This document shows, piece by piece, positions 5,951 through 11,475 of a stretch of DNA of 11,475 bases; position 1 is the first letter of the stretch; the number at the start of each line of letters is the position of its first letter. Below the pieces are notes generated by a model. The model worked only from the letters and a program-made list of their open reading frames with translations. It had not been told where the DNA came from and did not search any database. A program made the position numbers and the translations under genes. The stretch covers positions 1-11,475 of the forward strand of contig CAMBYA010000042.1 in NCBI GenBank assembly GCA_945872035.1. Reading direction: 5' to 3'. This DNA comes from Rhizobium sp. Q54. Its GTDB lineage: Bacteria; Pseudomonadota; Alphaproteobacteria; SMXS01.

Positions 5951-7369
5951 ATGAGCGAGGGGACGATTTCGGAACAGCGGCCTCGGCCGACCTTCCAGGA
6001 GATCATCGCCGCCGACGGCGACGCGCCGCCGCCCGCCATGTTCGCCGAAAACGCGCCCTTCATGGGCACTTCGGACATCGACAAGGCCCGCTATTTCTCG
6101 CGCGAGTGGCACGACCGGGAAATGGACCTTCTGTGGCCGCGCATCTGGCAGATGGCCTGCCGCGAGGAACAGATTCCCGACTCGGGCGACAGCCTGGTCT
6201 ACGAGGTCGGAACCTATTCGATCCTGATCGTGCGCGGCGACGACGGCGTCATCCGGGCGTTCTTCAACTCGTGCCTGCACCGCGGCACCCAGATCAGGCC
6301 CGGCGGCTGCGACGAGGGCACGGTCGTCTCGACCGCCAGGCTGACCTGCCCGTTCCATGGCTGGTCGTGGAACCTTGACGGCAGCCTCGCGCACATCCCG
6401 GCCAAATGGGACTTCCCTCACGTGAACGAAGAGGAGTCCGGTCTTCGGCCCGTCAAGGCGCAGACCTGGGGCGGCTTCGTGTTCATCAACATGGATCCGG
6501 CGGCCGAGCCGCTGGAGGCCTATCTCGGCGACCTGGTGCCGCACTTCGAGCGCTGGCCGCTGGAAGACCGGTACATCGCCGCCCATGTGCTGAAGGTCAT
6601 GCCCTGCAACTGGAAGATCGTGCAGGAGGCGTTCATCGAGGTGCTGCATGTGGAGACGACCCACCCGCAGACCATGCCCTATATCGGCGACGTCAACTCG
6701 CAGTACGACGTGTTCGGCGAACATGTGAACCGCATGATCACGCCGCAGGCGGTGGCGAGCCCGCTGCTGCCGCCGCTCAGCGAACAGCAGATCGCCGACA
6801 CCTTCATCAAGGAACTGGCCGGCTCGCCCGGGCCCGGCGCCGACGAGAATTTCGCGCTGCCCCAGGTCGAGGTGGCGCCCGGCCAGAACGCCCGCGCCGT
6901 CATGGCGTCGGTGATGCGCGGCAACCTGACGGCGACCACCGGGGTCGATCACTCCGGCCTGTCGGTCAGCGAGGTGCTGGATACCACCATGTACCAGCTG
7001 TTCCCCAATTTCATGCCCTGCGGCGGCGGCGGCGTGCCGGTGATGTTCCGGTTCCGGCCCAATGGCGACGACCCGGATACCGCGATCATGGACGTGATGC
7101 TGCTCTATGCGTTCCCGCAGGACGGCGAGCGCCCGCCGCCCGCGCCGCTGACCAAGCTGGGCATCGACGACAGCTGGTTCAAGGCGCCCGAGTTGGGCGG
7201 CATCTGCGCCATCTTCGAGCAGGACACCGCCAACATGCCGCTGGTCCACCGCGGCATGAAGGCCGGTGGAAAACGCCTGCTCGGCAAGCAAGGCGTGACG
7301 CTGGCCAACTACCAGGAAATCCGCATCCGCCACTATCACATGATGCTGGACAAGTACCTGGCGGGCTAA
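5951..7369 (+). CDS. Rieske aromatic-ring-hydroxylating oxygenase, alpha subunit
   Basis: This is the catalytic subunit of a non-heme iron oxygenase that activates O2 to hydroxylate an organic, often aromatic, substrate. It has 472 residues. The Rieske [2Fe-2S] ligands are C108 and H110 in CLHRGTQ and C133 and H136 in CPFHGWSW. The catalytic domain starts near NWKIVQEAFIEVLH: H233 and H238 are the expected mononuclear iron ligands, D425 in FEQDTANMP is the third, and E230 takes the place of the residue that bridges to the Rieske centre. The usual Asn of the ENF motif is Ala (EAF) and the usual Tyr before the first His is Leu. The ATG at 5951 follows AGGAGG (5938-5943) by 7 nt. No beta subunit, ferredoxin or reductase is nearby, so the electron donors must be elsewhere. 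The substrate is unknown. Confidence 0.92.
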   Translation: MSEGTISEQRPRPTFQEIIAADGDAPPPAMFAENAPFMGTSDIDKARYFSREWHDREMDLLWPRIWQMACREEQIPDSGDSLVYEVGTYSILIVRGDDGVIRAFFNSCLHRGTQIRPGGCDEGTVVSTARLTCPFHGWSWNLDGSLAHIPAKWDFPHVNEEESGLRPVKAQTWGGFVFINMDPAAEPLEAYLGDLVPHFERWPLEDRYIAAHVLKVMPCNWKIVQEAFIEVLHVETTHPQTMPYIGDVNSQYDVFGEHVNRMITPQAVASPLLPPLSEQQIADTFIKELAGSPGPGADENFALPQVEVAPGQNARAVMASVMRGNLTATTGVDHSGLSVSEVLDTTMYQLFPNFMPCGGGGVPVMFRFRPNGDDPDTAIMDVMLLYAFPQDGERPPPAPLTKLGIDDSWFKAPELGGICAIFEQDTANMPLVHRGMKAGGKRLLGKQGVTLANYQEIRIRHYHMMLDKYLAG

Positions 7370-7413
7370 ACCAGCCATCCACGCGGCTTTCGGAGGGAGT
7401 TTGCGCTCGGTCA

Positions 7414-7431
7414 AGGCGCCGGACGGCGTCT
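7414..7431 (+). other. GC-rich hairpin between the Rieske and osmC-like genes
   Basis: AGGCGCC (7414-7420) and GGCGTCT (7425-7431) can pair over 7 bp, with one G-U pair and a GGAC loop. No T-run follows, so it is at best a weak or factor-dependent terminator or a processing hairpin. Confidence 0.25.
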
Positions 7432-7469
7432 CCTGCTGTCATCGCGTCCCATGATCGAGGAGACACCCG

Positions 7470-7892
7470 TTGAGCGAGTCAACCACGGCGCATGTCATTG
7501 AGACCGGCGACAGCCCGTTCTCCGTCCGGATCGACGTCTCCGGACACAGCCTGACCGGCGACGAACCGGTCGCCATGGGAGGCGCCGACCTCGGTCCCGC
7601 GCCCTACGACCTGCTGCTGGCGGCGCTCGGAGAATGCACGGCGATGACAATTCGCTGGTATGCGCGCCAGCAGGACTGGCCGCTGGAGCGGGTCGAGGTG
7701 ACACTTTCCCACTCAAAGGGCGCGGTCGAGGGCAAGTCGGCCAAGGTCGATCACTTCACGAAGCAGATCCGGATCACGGGCGATGCGCTCACGCAGGAAC
7801 AGCGCGAACGGCTGATCGAGGTCGCGGCGCGCTGCCCGGTGCAGCGGACGCTGGAGGGAACGCCGGTGATCTCCACGTCGTCCGCCGGTTAG
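7470..7892 (+). CDS. OsmC/Ohr-family protein
   Basis: This small 140-residue protein belongs to the OsmC superfamily, thiol-dependent peroxidases that reduce organic hydroperoxides. The two redox cysteines are visible: C56 in LAALGECTAMTIR and C122 in ARCPVQRTLEG. GPAPYDLLLAALGEC (42-56) is the family's conserved helix start, and R20 may serve as the active-site arginine. The start is TTG at 7470, supported by GAGGAG (7457-7462) 7 nt upstream; there is no ATG at a suitable place. The form is closer to the YhfA/OsmC-like subgroup than to classical Ohr, so peroxidase activity is likely but not certain. It follows the Rieske gene by 100 bp. Protection against peroxides formed by uncoupled oxygenase turnover is a plausible but speculative link. 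Confidence 0.88.
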   Translation: MSESTTAHVIETGDSPFSVRIDVSGHSLTGDEPVAMGGADLGPAPYDLLLAALGECTAMTIRWYARQQDWPLERVEVTLSHSKGAVEGKSAKVDHFTKQIRITGDALTQEQRERLIEVAARCPVQRTLEGTPVISTSSAG

Positions 7893-7944
7893 AGAAGCCG
7901 TGCGAAACCGGCTACGCCGGCGACCTGGCGGTGCGAGACGATAG

Positions 7945-8175
7945 GCGGCGCGGGTGCTGAAGCCGGACGGCTTCCTCTGCGTCGTCGAGCCGTCGATGGA
8001 CGGCACCTGTTTTCCGGTCATGCGGCCGTTCCACGACGAGACCCAGGTCCGAACCCAGGCGCAGGCGGCGCTGGAGGGCACCGCCGCCGCGCTGTTCGCG
8101 GCCGGCGGGTGCGATGACGGCTACCGGTTCATCCAGCCCATGTTGTTGAACCTTTACCGCGGTCCCAGCGTTTGA
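7945..8175 (+). pseudogene. Remnant of a class I SAM-dependent methyltransferase (C-terminal part)
   Basis: From 7945 the frame reads AARVLKPDGFLCVVEP, the segment that follows the SAM-binding core in class I methyltransferases, and then MRPFHDET. It ends with DGYRFIQPMLLNLYRG, which resembles the extreme C-terminus of such enzymes. The core with the glycine-rich SAM motif is absent. An in-frame TAG stands at 7942-7944, directly before the homologous part. About 50 residues usually found between the RPFHDET segment and the C-terminus also seem to be missing, judged from memory of the family. A 73-residue product could start at GTG 7954, but it lacks a ribosome site. I read this as a decayed gene; a functional small protein is the less likely alternative. 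Confidence 0.55.
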
Positions 8176-8273
8176 GCTTTGACCGGCGGCGATGCGCTGC
8201 GCTGCGGCCGGGCCGACCGACCATGACCCATCCGGGCGCGGCGATCCGCCTGCCCGGGCAAGGAGCGACACCC

Positions 8274-8453
8274 ATGAGCACCCAGCCGATCATCGCCGTC
8301 TACGAGCCGCCGGAAGCCGGCTTCCCCTGGCTGGCCGTGACGATTTCCCCTGACGGCACGGTCGCGGCCACCGCCCACGCGACATTCGATGCCGCCGACG
8401 CGGCGACGCTGAAGAACCTGTCGGCCGCCAGCAAGGGCCTCGGCAGCGACTGA
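8274..8453 (+). CDS. Hypothetical small protein, 59 aa
   Basis: This short gene has a clear AAGGAG (8260-8265) 8 nt before the ATG at 8274, and its codons use G/C at third positions like the neighbouring genes. The protein starts MSTQPIIAVYEPPEAGFPWLAVTI and ends in an Ala-rich, weakly helical stretch. It has no signal peptide, membrane segment or cysteines. VYEPPEAGFPWLAVTISPDG could form a beta hairpin. I do not recognise a family. An in-frame ATG at 8223 lacks a ribosome site and is rejected. It sits alone between the methyltransferase remnant and the lower-GC cassette. Confidence 0.6.
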   Translation: MSTQPIIAVYEPPEAGFPWLAVTISPDGTVAATAHATFDAADAATLKNLSAASKGLGSD

Positions 8454-8491
8454 GGGGGGTGGATATCGCCTCTGGCTGGCTTGTACAGCGT

Positions 8492-8548
8492 CACCGAAAC
8501 CCAACCTGGTTCAATCTTGCATCGTCGAGTTCGTTTCGGTGCTAGCTT
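8492..8548 (+). promoter_or_regulatory. Inverted repeat and extended -10 before the 163-aa membrane protein
   Basis: CACCGAAAC (8492-8500) and GTTTCGGTG (8533-8541) form a perfect 9-bp inverted repeat with a 32-nt spacer, so the arm centres are 41 bp apart, close to four helical turns. The right arm touches TGCTAGCTT (8540-8548), an extended -10-like element ending 6 nt before the ATG at 8555. No good -35 is seen. An operator pair bound by a looping or dimeric regulator is possible; a transcribed stem is the alternative. Confidence 0.4.
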
Positions 8549-8554
8549 CGGGCT

Positions 8555-9046
8555 ATGAGTTATACTGGAACGGTGATGCCGGGGGTTGTCCTGTTGGCGC
8601 CGGTCGCGGCGATCCTTGCTGGTATCCTGTATCTTGTTCTCCGGCGGTGGCGCGTTGTGCCCCGGGGGAAGGCTGGCATTCCGGGTTTCCTGCTACTTGG
8701 GTGTAGCCTGTATGTTCCGTTGTTCCTCCACACGACGACCGATCTTGTGCTCGCTAAGCCCGCAAACCTTCAGAAGCAACACCTGGGCCGACAATATGGG
8801 TCGGCTTCGGAACTGAGAGAGTTCAGCTACTGGGCCTTCCAGGATTACACTGCGGACTGGTACTACGACATTGACTCGCGTGACGCTGCAGAGTTGCACA
8901 AGCGATGCCTCACCATAGACGCGCGGCTGGTTGATAAGCGGCATGCGCACGAGTGCCATCTTTTTCATAACTGGGATAATGATGAGCGGAGTGTTTCGAT
9001 AATCCTCGATAACAATCGTCTGCATATCCAGGATTGGGGAGATTGA
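8555..9046 (+). CDS. Hypothetical two-helix membrane protein, 163 aa
   Basis: The protein has two probable membrane helices (about 9-29 and 43-59) joined by a basic loop, RRWRVVPRGK. By the positive-inside rule that loop is cytoplasmic, and the roughly 100-residue C-terminal part would be outside. This part is rich in aromatic, acidic and histidine residues (DYTADWYYDIDSRD, HAHECHLFHNWDNDE) and contains C118 and C134. I do not recognise the family. A hand count over 8581-9060 gives about 56% GC, against about 70% in sampled ffh lines, and codons such as TAT, CTT, AAT and GAT are common; this suggests recent acquisition. There is no Shine-Dalgarno at the ATG at 8555. The stop overlaps the next start (TGATG), so the two genes are likely translated together. 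Confidence 0.7.
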   Translation: MSYTGTVMPGVVLLAPVAAILAGILYLVLRRWRVVPRGKAGIPGFLLLGCSLYVPLFLHTTTDLVLAKPANLQKQHLGRQYGSASELREFSYWAFQDYTADWYYDIDSRDAAELHKRCLTIDARLVDKRHAHECHLFHNWDNDERSVSIILDNNRLHIQDWGD

Positions 9047-9240
9047 TGCCCACGCGTCAGAAGTGGTTCCTTTTACTAATGGCTCTCCTTACCGCGCCGA
9101 CACTTCTGGTGGGAGTTTGGGTTTTCCGCCTTTCCGGTGCGGTGCACGAGCTGGCCTTGGGGACATTCATGCTGGCGCTGGTGGTGCTGGCAGCGGTGTG
9201 GTGGTCTAGGTTGCCGAGGGAACCCGACCACATCCCTTGA
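9046..9240 (+). CDS. Hypothetical two-helix membrane protein, 64 aa
   Basis: This tiny protein consists almost entirely of two membrane helices, about residues 7-28 and 34-53, with short charged ends (MPTRQK and RLPREPDHIP). Its ATG at 9046 shares one base with the stop codon of the 163-aa gene (TGATG), and GGGGAGA lies 3-4 nt upstream, so coupled translation is likely. The paired arrangement suggests the two products act in the same membrane, perhaps as partners. I do not recognise a family. The ffh promoter begins within its last codon and stop. Confidence 0.65.
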   Translation: MPTRQKWFLLLMALLTAPTLLVGVWVFRLSGAVHELALGTFMLALVVLAAVWWSRLPREPDHIP

Positions 9241-9265
9241 CTCTCCGCCCCGTCGCGCCTAGGTT
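9237..9265 (+). promoter_or_regulatory. Predicted sigma-70-type promoter of ffh-rpsP-rimM
   Basis: TTGACT (9237-9242), a 17-nt spacer and TAGGTT (9260-9265) form a good alphaproteobacterial housekeeping promoter. The -35 overlaps the stop codon of the 64-aa gene. Transcription would start near 9272, giving a leader of about 87 nt before ffh. Confidence 0.6.
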
Positions 9266-9310
9266 CCGCGCGCTTCAACGAAAGCGCTGTGTTTTCGTGT
9301 CCGAGGATAC

Positions 9311-9342
9311 CCACCCGTCAGCGAAGGTTCGCCCGCGGGTGG
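9311..9342 (+). other. Nested hairpin in the ffh leader
   Basis: CCACCCG (9311-9317) pairs with CGGGTGG (9336-9342), and inside the loop GCGA (9321-9324) pairs with TCGC (9329-9332). The element ends 16 nt before the ffh ATG and is followed by CTTTGGTGTTT, which is T-rich but not a clean terminator run. It could be a leader structure that tunes ffh expression or a weak terminator for the genes before it. Its placement downstream of the predicted ffh promoter favours the first reading. Confidence 0.4.
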
Positions 9343-9358
9343 CTTTGGTGTTTGGAAA

Positions 9359-10711
9359 ATGTTCGAGACGCTGTCAGGCCGGTTAGGCGACATCTTCGAC
9401 AAGCTGCGGGGCCGCGGGGTTCTGAATGAATCCGACGTGGGCGCGGCCATGCGCGAGGTGCGCGTGGCGCTGCTCGAGGCCGACGTGGCGCTGTCGGTGG
9501 TCAAGGACTTCGTCGAGAAGGTGCGCGAGCGCGCCGTCGGCCAGGAAGTGCTGCGCTCGGTCACCCCCGGCCAGATGGTCGTCAAGATCGTCAACGACGA
9601 ACTGGTCGCCATGCTGGGCGGCGACTCCGAGGACATCAATCTCAACGCCGTGCCGCCGGTCGCCATCATGATGGTCGGCCTGCAGGGCTCGGGCAAGACC
9701 ACGTCGACCGCCAAGATCGCCAAGCGGCTGGCCGGCCGCGACCGCAAGCGGGTGCTGATGGCCTCGCTCGACACGCGCCGCCCGGCCGCCCAGGAGCAGC
9801 TGAAGATCCTCGGCACCCAGATCAACGTGCCGACCCTGCCGATCATCCCGGGCCAGATGCCGCTGGATATCGCCAAGCGGGCCATGGAAGCCGCCCGTCT
9901 CGGCGGCTATGACGTGGTGATGCTCGACACGGCAGGCCGCCTGCACGTGGACGAAGGCCTGATGACCGAGCTGGACTCGGTGAAGTTCTCCACCATGCCG
10001 ACCGAAATCCTGCTGGTCGCCGACGCGCTGACCGGCCAGGACGCGGTCAACGTCGCCAGGCAGTTCAACGACCGGCTCAACGTGACCGGCATCGTGCTGA
10101 CCCGCATGGACGGCGATGGCCGCGGCGGCGCGGCGCTGTCGATGCGCGCCGTCACCGGCCGGCCGATCAAGCTGGTGGGCACCGGCGAGAAGCTGGACGA
10201 GCTCGACAATTTCCATCCCTCGCGCGTCGCCTCGCGCATCCTGGGCATGGGCGACGTGGTCTCCCTGGTCGAAAAGGCCCAGGAGATGGTCAGCGAGCAG
10301 GACGCGGAGGCGATGGTCAAGCGCCTGCGCAAGGGCCAGTTCACCCTCGTCGACTACCAGAAGCAGCTCGCGCAGATGCGCAAGATGGGCGGCATGTCGG
10401 GCATTCTCGGCCTGCTGCCGGGTGTCGGCAAGCTGAAGAAGGCGCTGGCCGGCGCCAACATCGACGAGAGCATGCTGGTGCGCCAGGACGCGATCATCAA
10501 CTCGATGACGCCGAAGGAGCGCGAGCACACGAAAATCATCGCCGCCTCGCGCAAGAAGCGCATCGCGGCGGGATCCGGCACCTCGGTGCAGGAGGTCAAC
10601 AAGCTGCTGAAACAGCATCAGCAGATGGCCGAAATGATGAAGAAGATGGGCAAGGGCGGCAAGGGCATGCCCCAGCTGCCGCCGGGTTTCGACGGCCTGC
10701 TGCCCCGCTAA
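9359..10711 (+). CDS. ffh: Signal recognition particle protein Ffh (SRP54)
   Basis: This GTPase binds 4.5S RNA and the signal sequences of nascent membrane proteins and delivers ribosomes to the receptor FtsY. It has 450 residues. The helical N domain (1 to about 95) is followed by the G domain with GLQGSGKTT (107-115, P-loop), DTRRPAA (138-144), DTAGR (190-194), TRMDGD (248-253) and GTGEK (274-278). The methionine-rich M domain (about 327-432) carries MTPKERE (383-389) and the RNA-binding helix region SRKKRIAAGSGTSVQEVN (397-414). The ATG at 9359 has only a short GGA upstream, so initiation may be moderate. rpsP follows after 34 bp, and the cluster ffh-rpsP-rimM is a standard alphaproteobacterial order, usually continued by trmD and rplS. 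Confidence 0.97.
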   Translation: MFETLSGRLGDIFDKLRGRGVLNESDVGAAMREVRVALLEADVALSVVKDFVEKVRERAVGQEVLRSVTPGQMVVKIVNDELVAMLGGDSEDINLNAVPPVAIMMVGLQGSGKTTSTAKIAKRLAGRDRKRVLMASLDTRRPAAQEQLKILGTQINVPTLPIIPGQMPLDIAKRAMEAARLGGYDVVMLDTAGRLHVDEGLMTELDSVKFSTMPTEILLVADALTGQDAVNVARQFNDRLNVTGIVLTRMDGDGRGGAALSMRAVTGRPIKLVGTGEKLDELDNFHPSRVASRILGMGDVVSLVEKAQEMVSEQDAEAMVKRLRKGQFTLVDYQKQLAQMRKMGGMSGILGLLPGVGKLKKALAGANIDESMLVRQDAIINSMTPKEREHTKIIAASRKKRIAAGSGTSVQEVNKLLKQHQQMAEMMKKMGKGGKGMPQLPPGFDGLLPR

Positions 10712-10745
10712 CCACGAACCATAAGACCAAGAACAAGGAGCGAAA

Positions 10746-11153
10746 ATGGCACTGAAGATCAGACTGGCGCGCGGCGGCGCGAAGAAGCGTCCCTATTACC
10801 GCATCGTGGTGGCCGACAGCCGCGCGGCGCGTGACGGCGGCTTCATCGAGCGCCTCGGCAGCTTCAACCCGCTGCTGCCGAAGGACAGCGAGCAGCGCCT
10901 GAAGTTCGACAGCGAGCGCATGCAGTACTGGCTGAAGCAGGGCGCGCAGCCCACCGACCGGGTCGCCAAGTTCCTGGTCTCGGCCGAGCTGATCGCCGCG
11001 CCGGCGCAGCGCAACAACCCGATCCAGGGCAAGCCGAAGGCGAAGGCGCAGGAGCGCATCCGCGCCAACGCCGCCGCCGCCGAAGCCGCCGCTGCCGCCG
11101 CCGCCAAGGCCGCGGAAGCCCCGGCCGAAGCCGCCGCCGAAGCGTCGGAGTAA
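10746..11153 (+). CDS. rpsP: 30S ribosomal protein bS16
   Basis: bS16 is a small-subunit protein needed for 30S assembly. It has 135 residues. The conserved core [20 protein letters not shown] followed by [22 protein letters not shown] is unmistakable. From about residue 97 onward a tail of Lys, Glu and mostly Ala extends beyond the roughly 80-residue core; such low-complexity tails are common in alphaproteobacterial bS16. The ATG at 10746 follows AAGGAG (10735-10740) by 5 nt. The repeated GCC/GCN codons of the tail look like a DNA repeat but are coding. rimM begins 3 bp after the stop, so the two are co-translated. Confidence 0.97.
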   Translation: MALKIRLARGGAKKRPYYRIVVADSRAARDGGFIERLGSFNPLLPKDSEQRLKFDSERMQYWLKQGAQPTDRVAKFLVSAELIAAPAQRNNPIQGKPKAKAQERIRANAAAAEAAAAAAAKAAEAPAEAAAEASE

Positions 11154-11156
11154 GCC

Positions 11157-11475
11157 TTGGCCGGCCAGGCCGAGGGTCTGGTCGTCCTGGGGGCCATCGC
11201 CGGCGCGCACGGGGTGCGCGGCGAGGTGAAGGTGAAGACCTTCACCGAGACGCCCGAGGCCATCGCCGCCTATGGACCGCTGACCGGCGATCCGGGCGGC
11301 AGGGTCTTCCGGCTGAAGGGCATCAGGACGGTGAAGGACGGCGTGGTGGCCCGGCTCGACGGCGTCGAGGACCGGGACGCCGCCGAGGCGCTGAAGGGCA
11401 CCAGGCTGTGCGTGAGCCGCGCGGCCATGGGCGACCCGGACGAGGAGGACAGCTTCTTCCACGGTGAAAAACATT
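11157..11475 (+). CDS. rimM: Ribosome maturation factor RimM (5' part only)
   Basis: RimM binds uS19 and helps mature the 3' domain of 16S rRNA in the 30S head. The visible 106 codons give the N-terminal beta-barrel domain with LVVLGAIAGAHGVRGEVKVKTFTE, then VARLDGVEDRDAAEALKGTRLCVSR, both typical of the family, and DEEDSFFH, which marks the linker to the PRC-barrel domain. The start is TTG at 11157, three bases after the rpsP stop, with GGAG (11147-11150) 6 nt upstream inside the end of rpsP. No ATG is suitably placed. The last residues before the edge read GEKH where relatives usually have an ADLIG-like sequence. The rest of the gene is outside the window. Confidence 0.9.
   Translation, partial: MAGQAEGLVVLGAIAGAHGVRGEVKVKTFTETPEAIAAYGPLTGDPGGRVFRLKGIRTVKDGVVARLDGVEDRDAAEALKGTRLCVSRAAMGDPDEEDSFFHGEKH

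Noticed and set aside
5933..7414. A 493-codon open frame on the minus strand opposite the Rieske gene
   Set aside because: It is antisense to a gene with clear Rieske motifs, is rich in His, Arg and Gly, and shows no family motif. It is the usual by-product of high GC at third codon positions.
8223..8273. N-terminal extension of the 59-aa gene from ATG 8223
   Set aside because: There is no ribosome site before 8223, while AAGGAG is well placed before 8274.
9241..9358. Possible small RNA such as 4.5S (SRP) RNA in front of ffh
   Set aside because: The nested hairpin lacks the conserved asymmetric loop and GGAA tetraloop of SRP RNA, and the segment fits a promoter plus leader.
9383..10618. A 411-codon open frame on the minus strand opposite ffh
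   Set aside because: It lies wholly inside ffh, whose motifs are certain, and has the low-complexity His/Ala/Asp composition of an antisense shadow.
11063..11150. GCC-rich repeat tract that looks like a DNA repeat
   Set aside because: It encodes the Ala/Glu tail of bS16 in frame; there is no regular unit or spacing as in CRISPR or satellite DNA.

Overview
The window looks like chromosomal DNA of a high-GC alphaproteobacterium. By eye the GC content is about two thirds, and nearly every third codon position is G or C. The strongest taxonomic cue is ffh-rpsP-rimM at the right end, facing away from dapF-mtaB at the left end. Core blocks of this kind are typical of Alphaproteobacteria. The rpsP product also carries an Ala/Glu-rich tail of the alphaproteobacterial type. 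No genus can be named from the sequence alone.

Layout. Bases 1-4713 are all on the minus strand: the 5' part of mtaB (runs off the left edge), dapF, two adjacent CPBP-family intramembrane proteases, a DUF6817-type protein and an FkbM-family methyltransferase. Bases 4794-11475 are all on the plus strand: a zinc-free MDR-type NADP-dependent oxidoreductase, a Rieske ring-hydroxylating oxygenase alpha subunit, an OsmC-family protein, a decayed methyltransferase fragment, a 59-aa orphan, a lower-GC pair of small membrane-protein genes, and then ffh, rpsP and the start of rimM. There are no tRNA or rRNA genes, no CRISPR array and no recognisable insertion sequence.

How the genes work together. mtaB/dapF (tRNA modification, lysine and peptidoglycan precursor synthesis) and ffh/rpsP/rimM (SRP targeting, ribosome subunit and its maturation) are housekeeping. 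The roughly 7.7 kb between dapF and ffh is a mixed accessory segment. The oxidoreductase, Rieske oxygenase and OsmC genes may form a small oxidative-metabolism neighbourhood, but no ferredoxin, reductase or beta subunit is present and the substrate is unknown.

Regulatory picture. Four minus-strand genes (dapF, both CPBP genes, DUF6817) each have their own promoter-like -35/-10 pair, with the -10 only 6-8 nt before the ATG and no Shine-Dalgarno. This points to leaderless, separately transcribed mRNAs; FkbM may be a fifth. Most plus-strand genes instead have clear Shine-Dalgarno sites. The Rieske gene is preceded by nested inverted repeats that include its Shine-Dalgarno, and ffh has a TTGACT-N17-TAGGTT promoter and a nested hairpin in its leader. 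I found no convincing complete novel system. The best leads are the leaderless-promoter set, the Rieske upstream element and the lower-GC membrane-protein pair.
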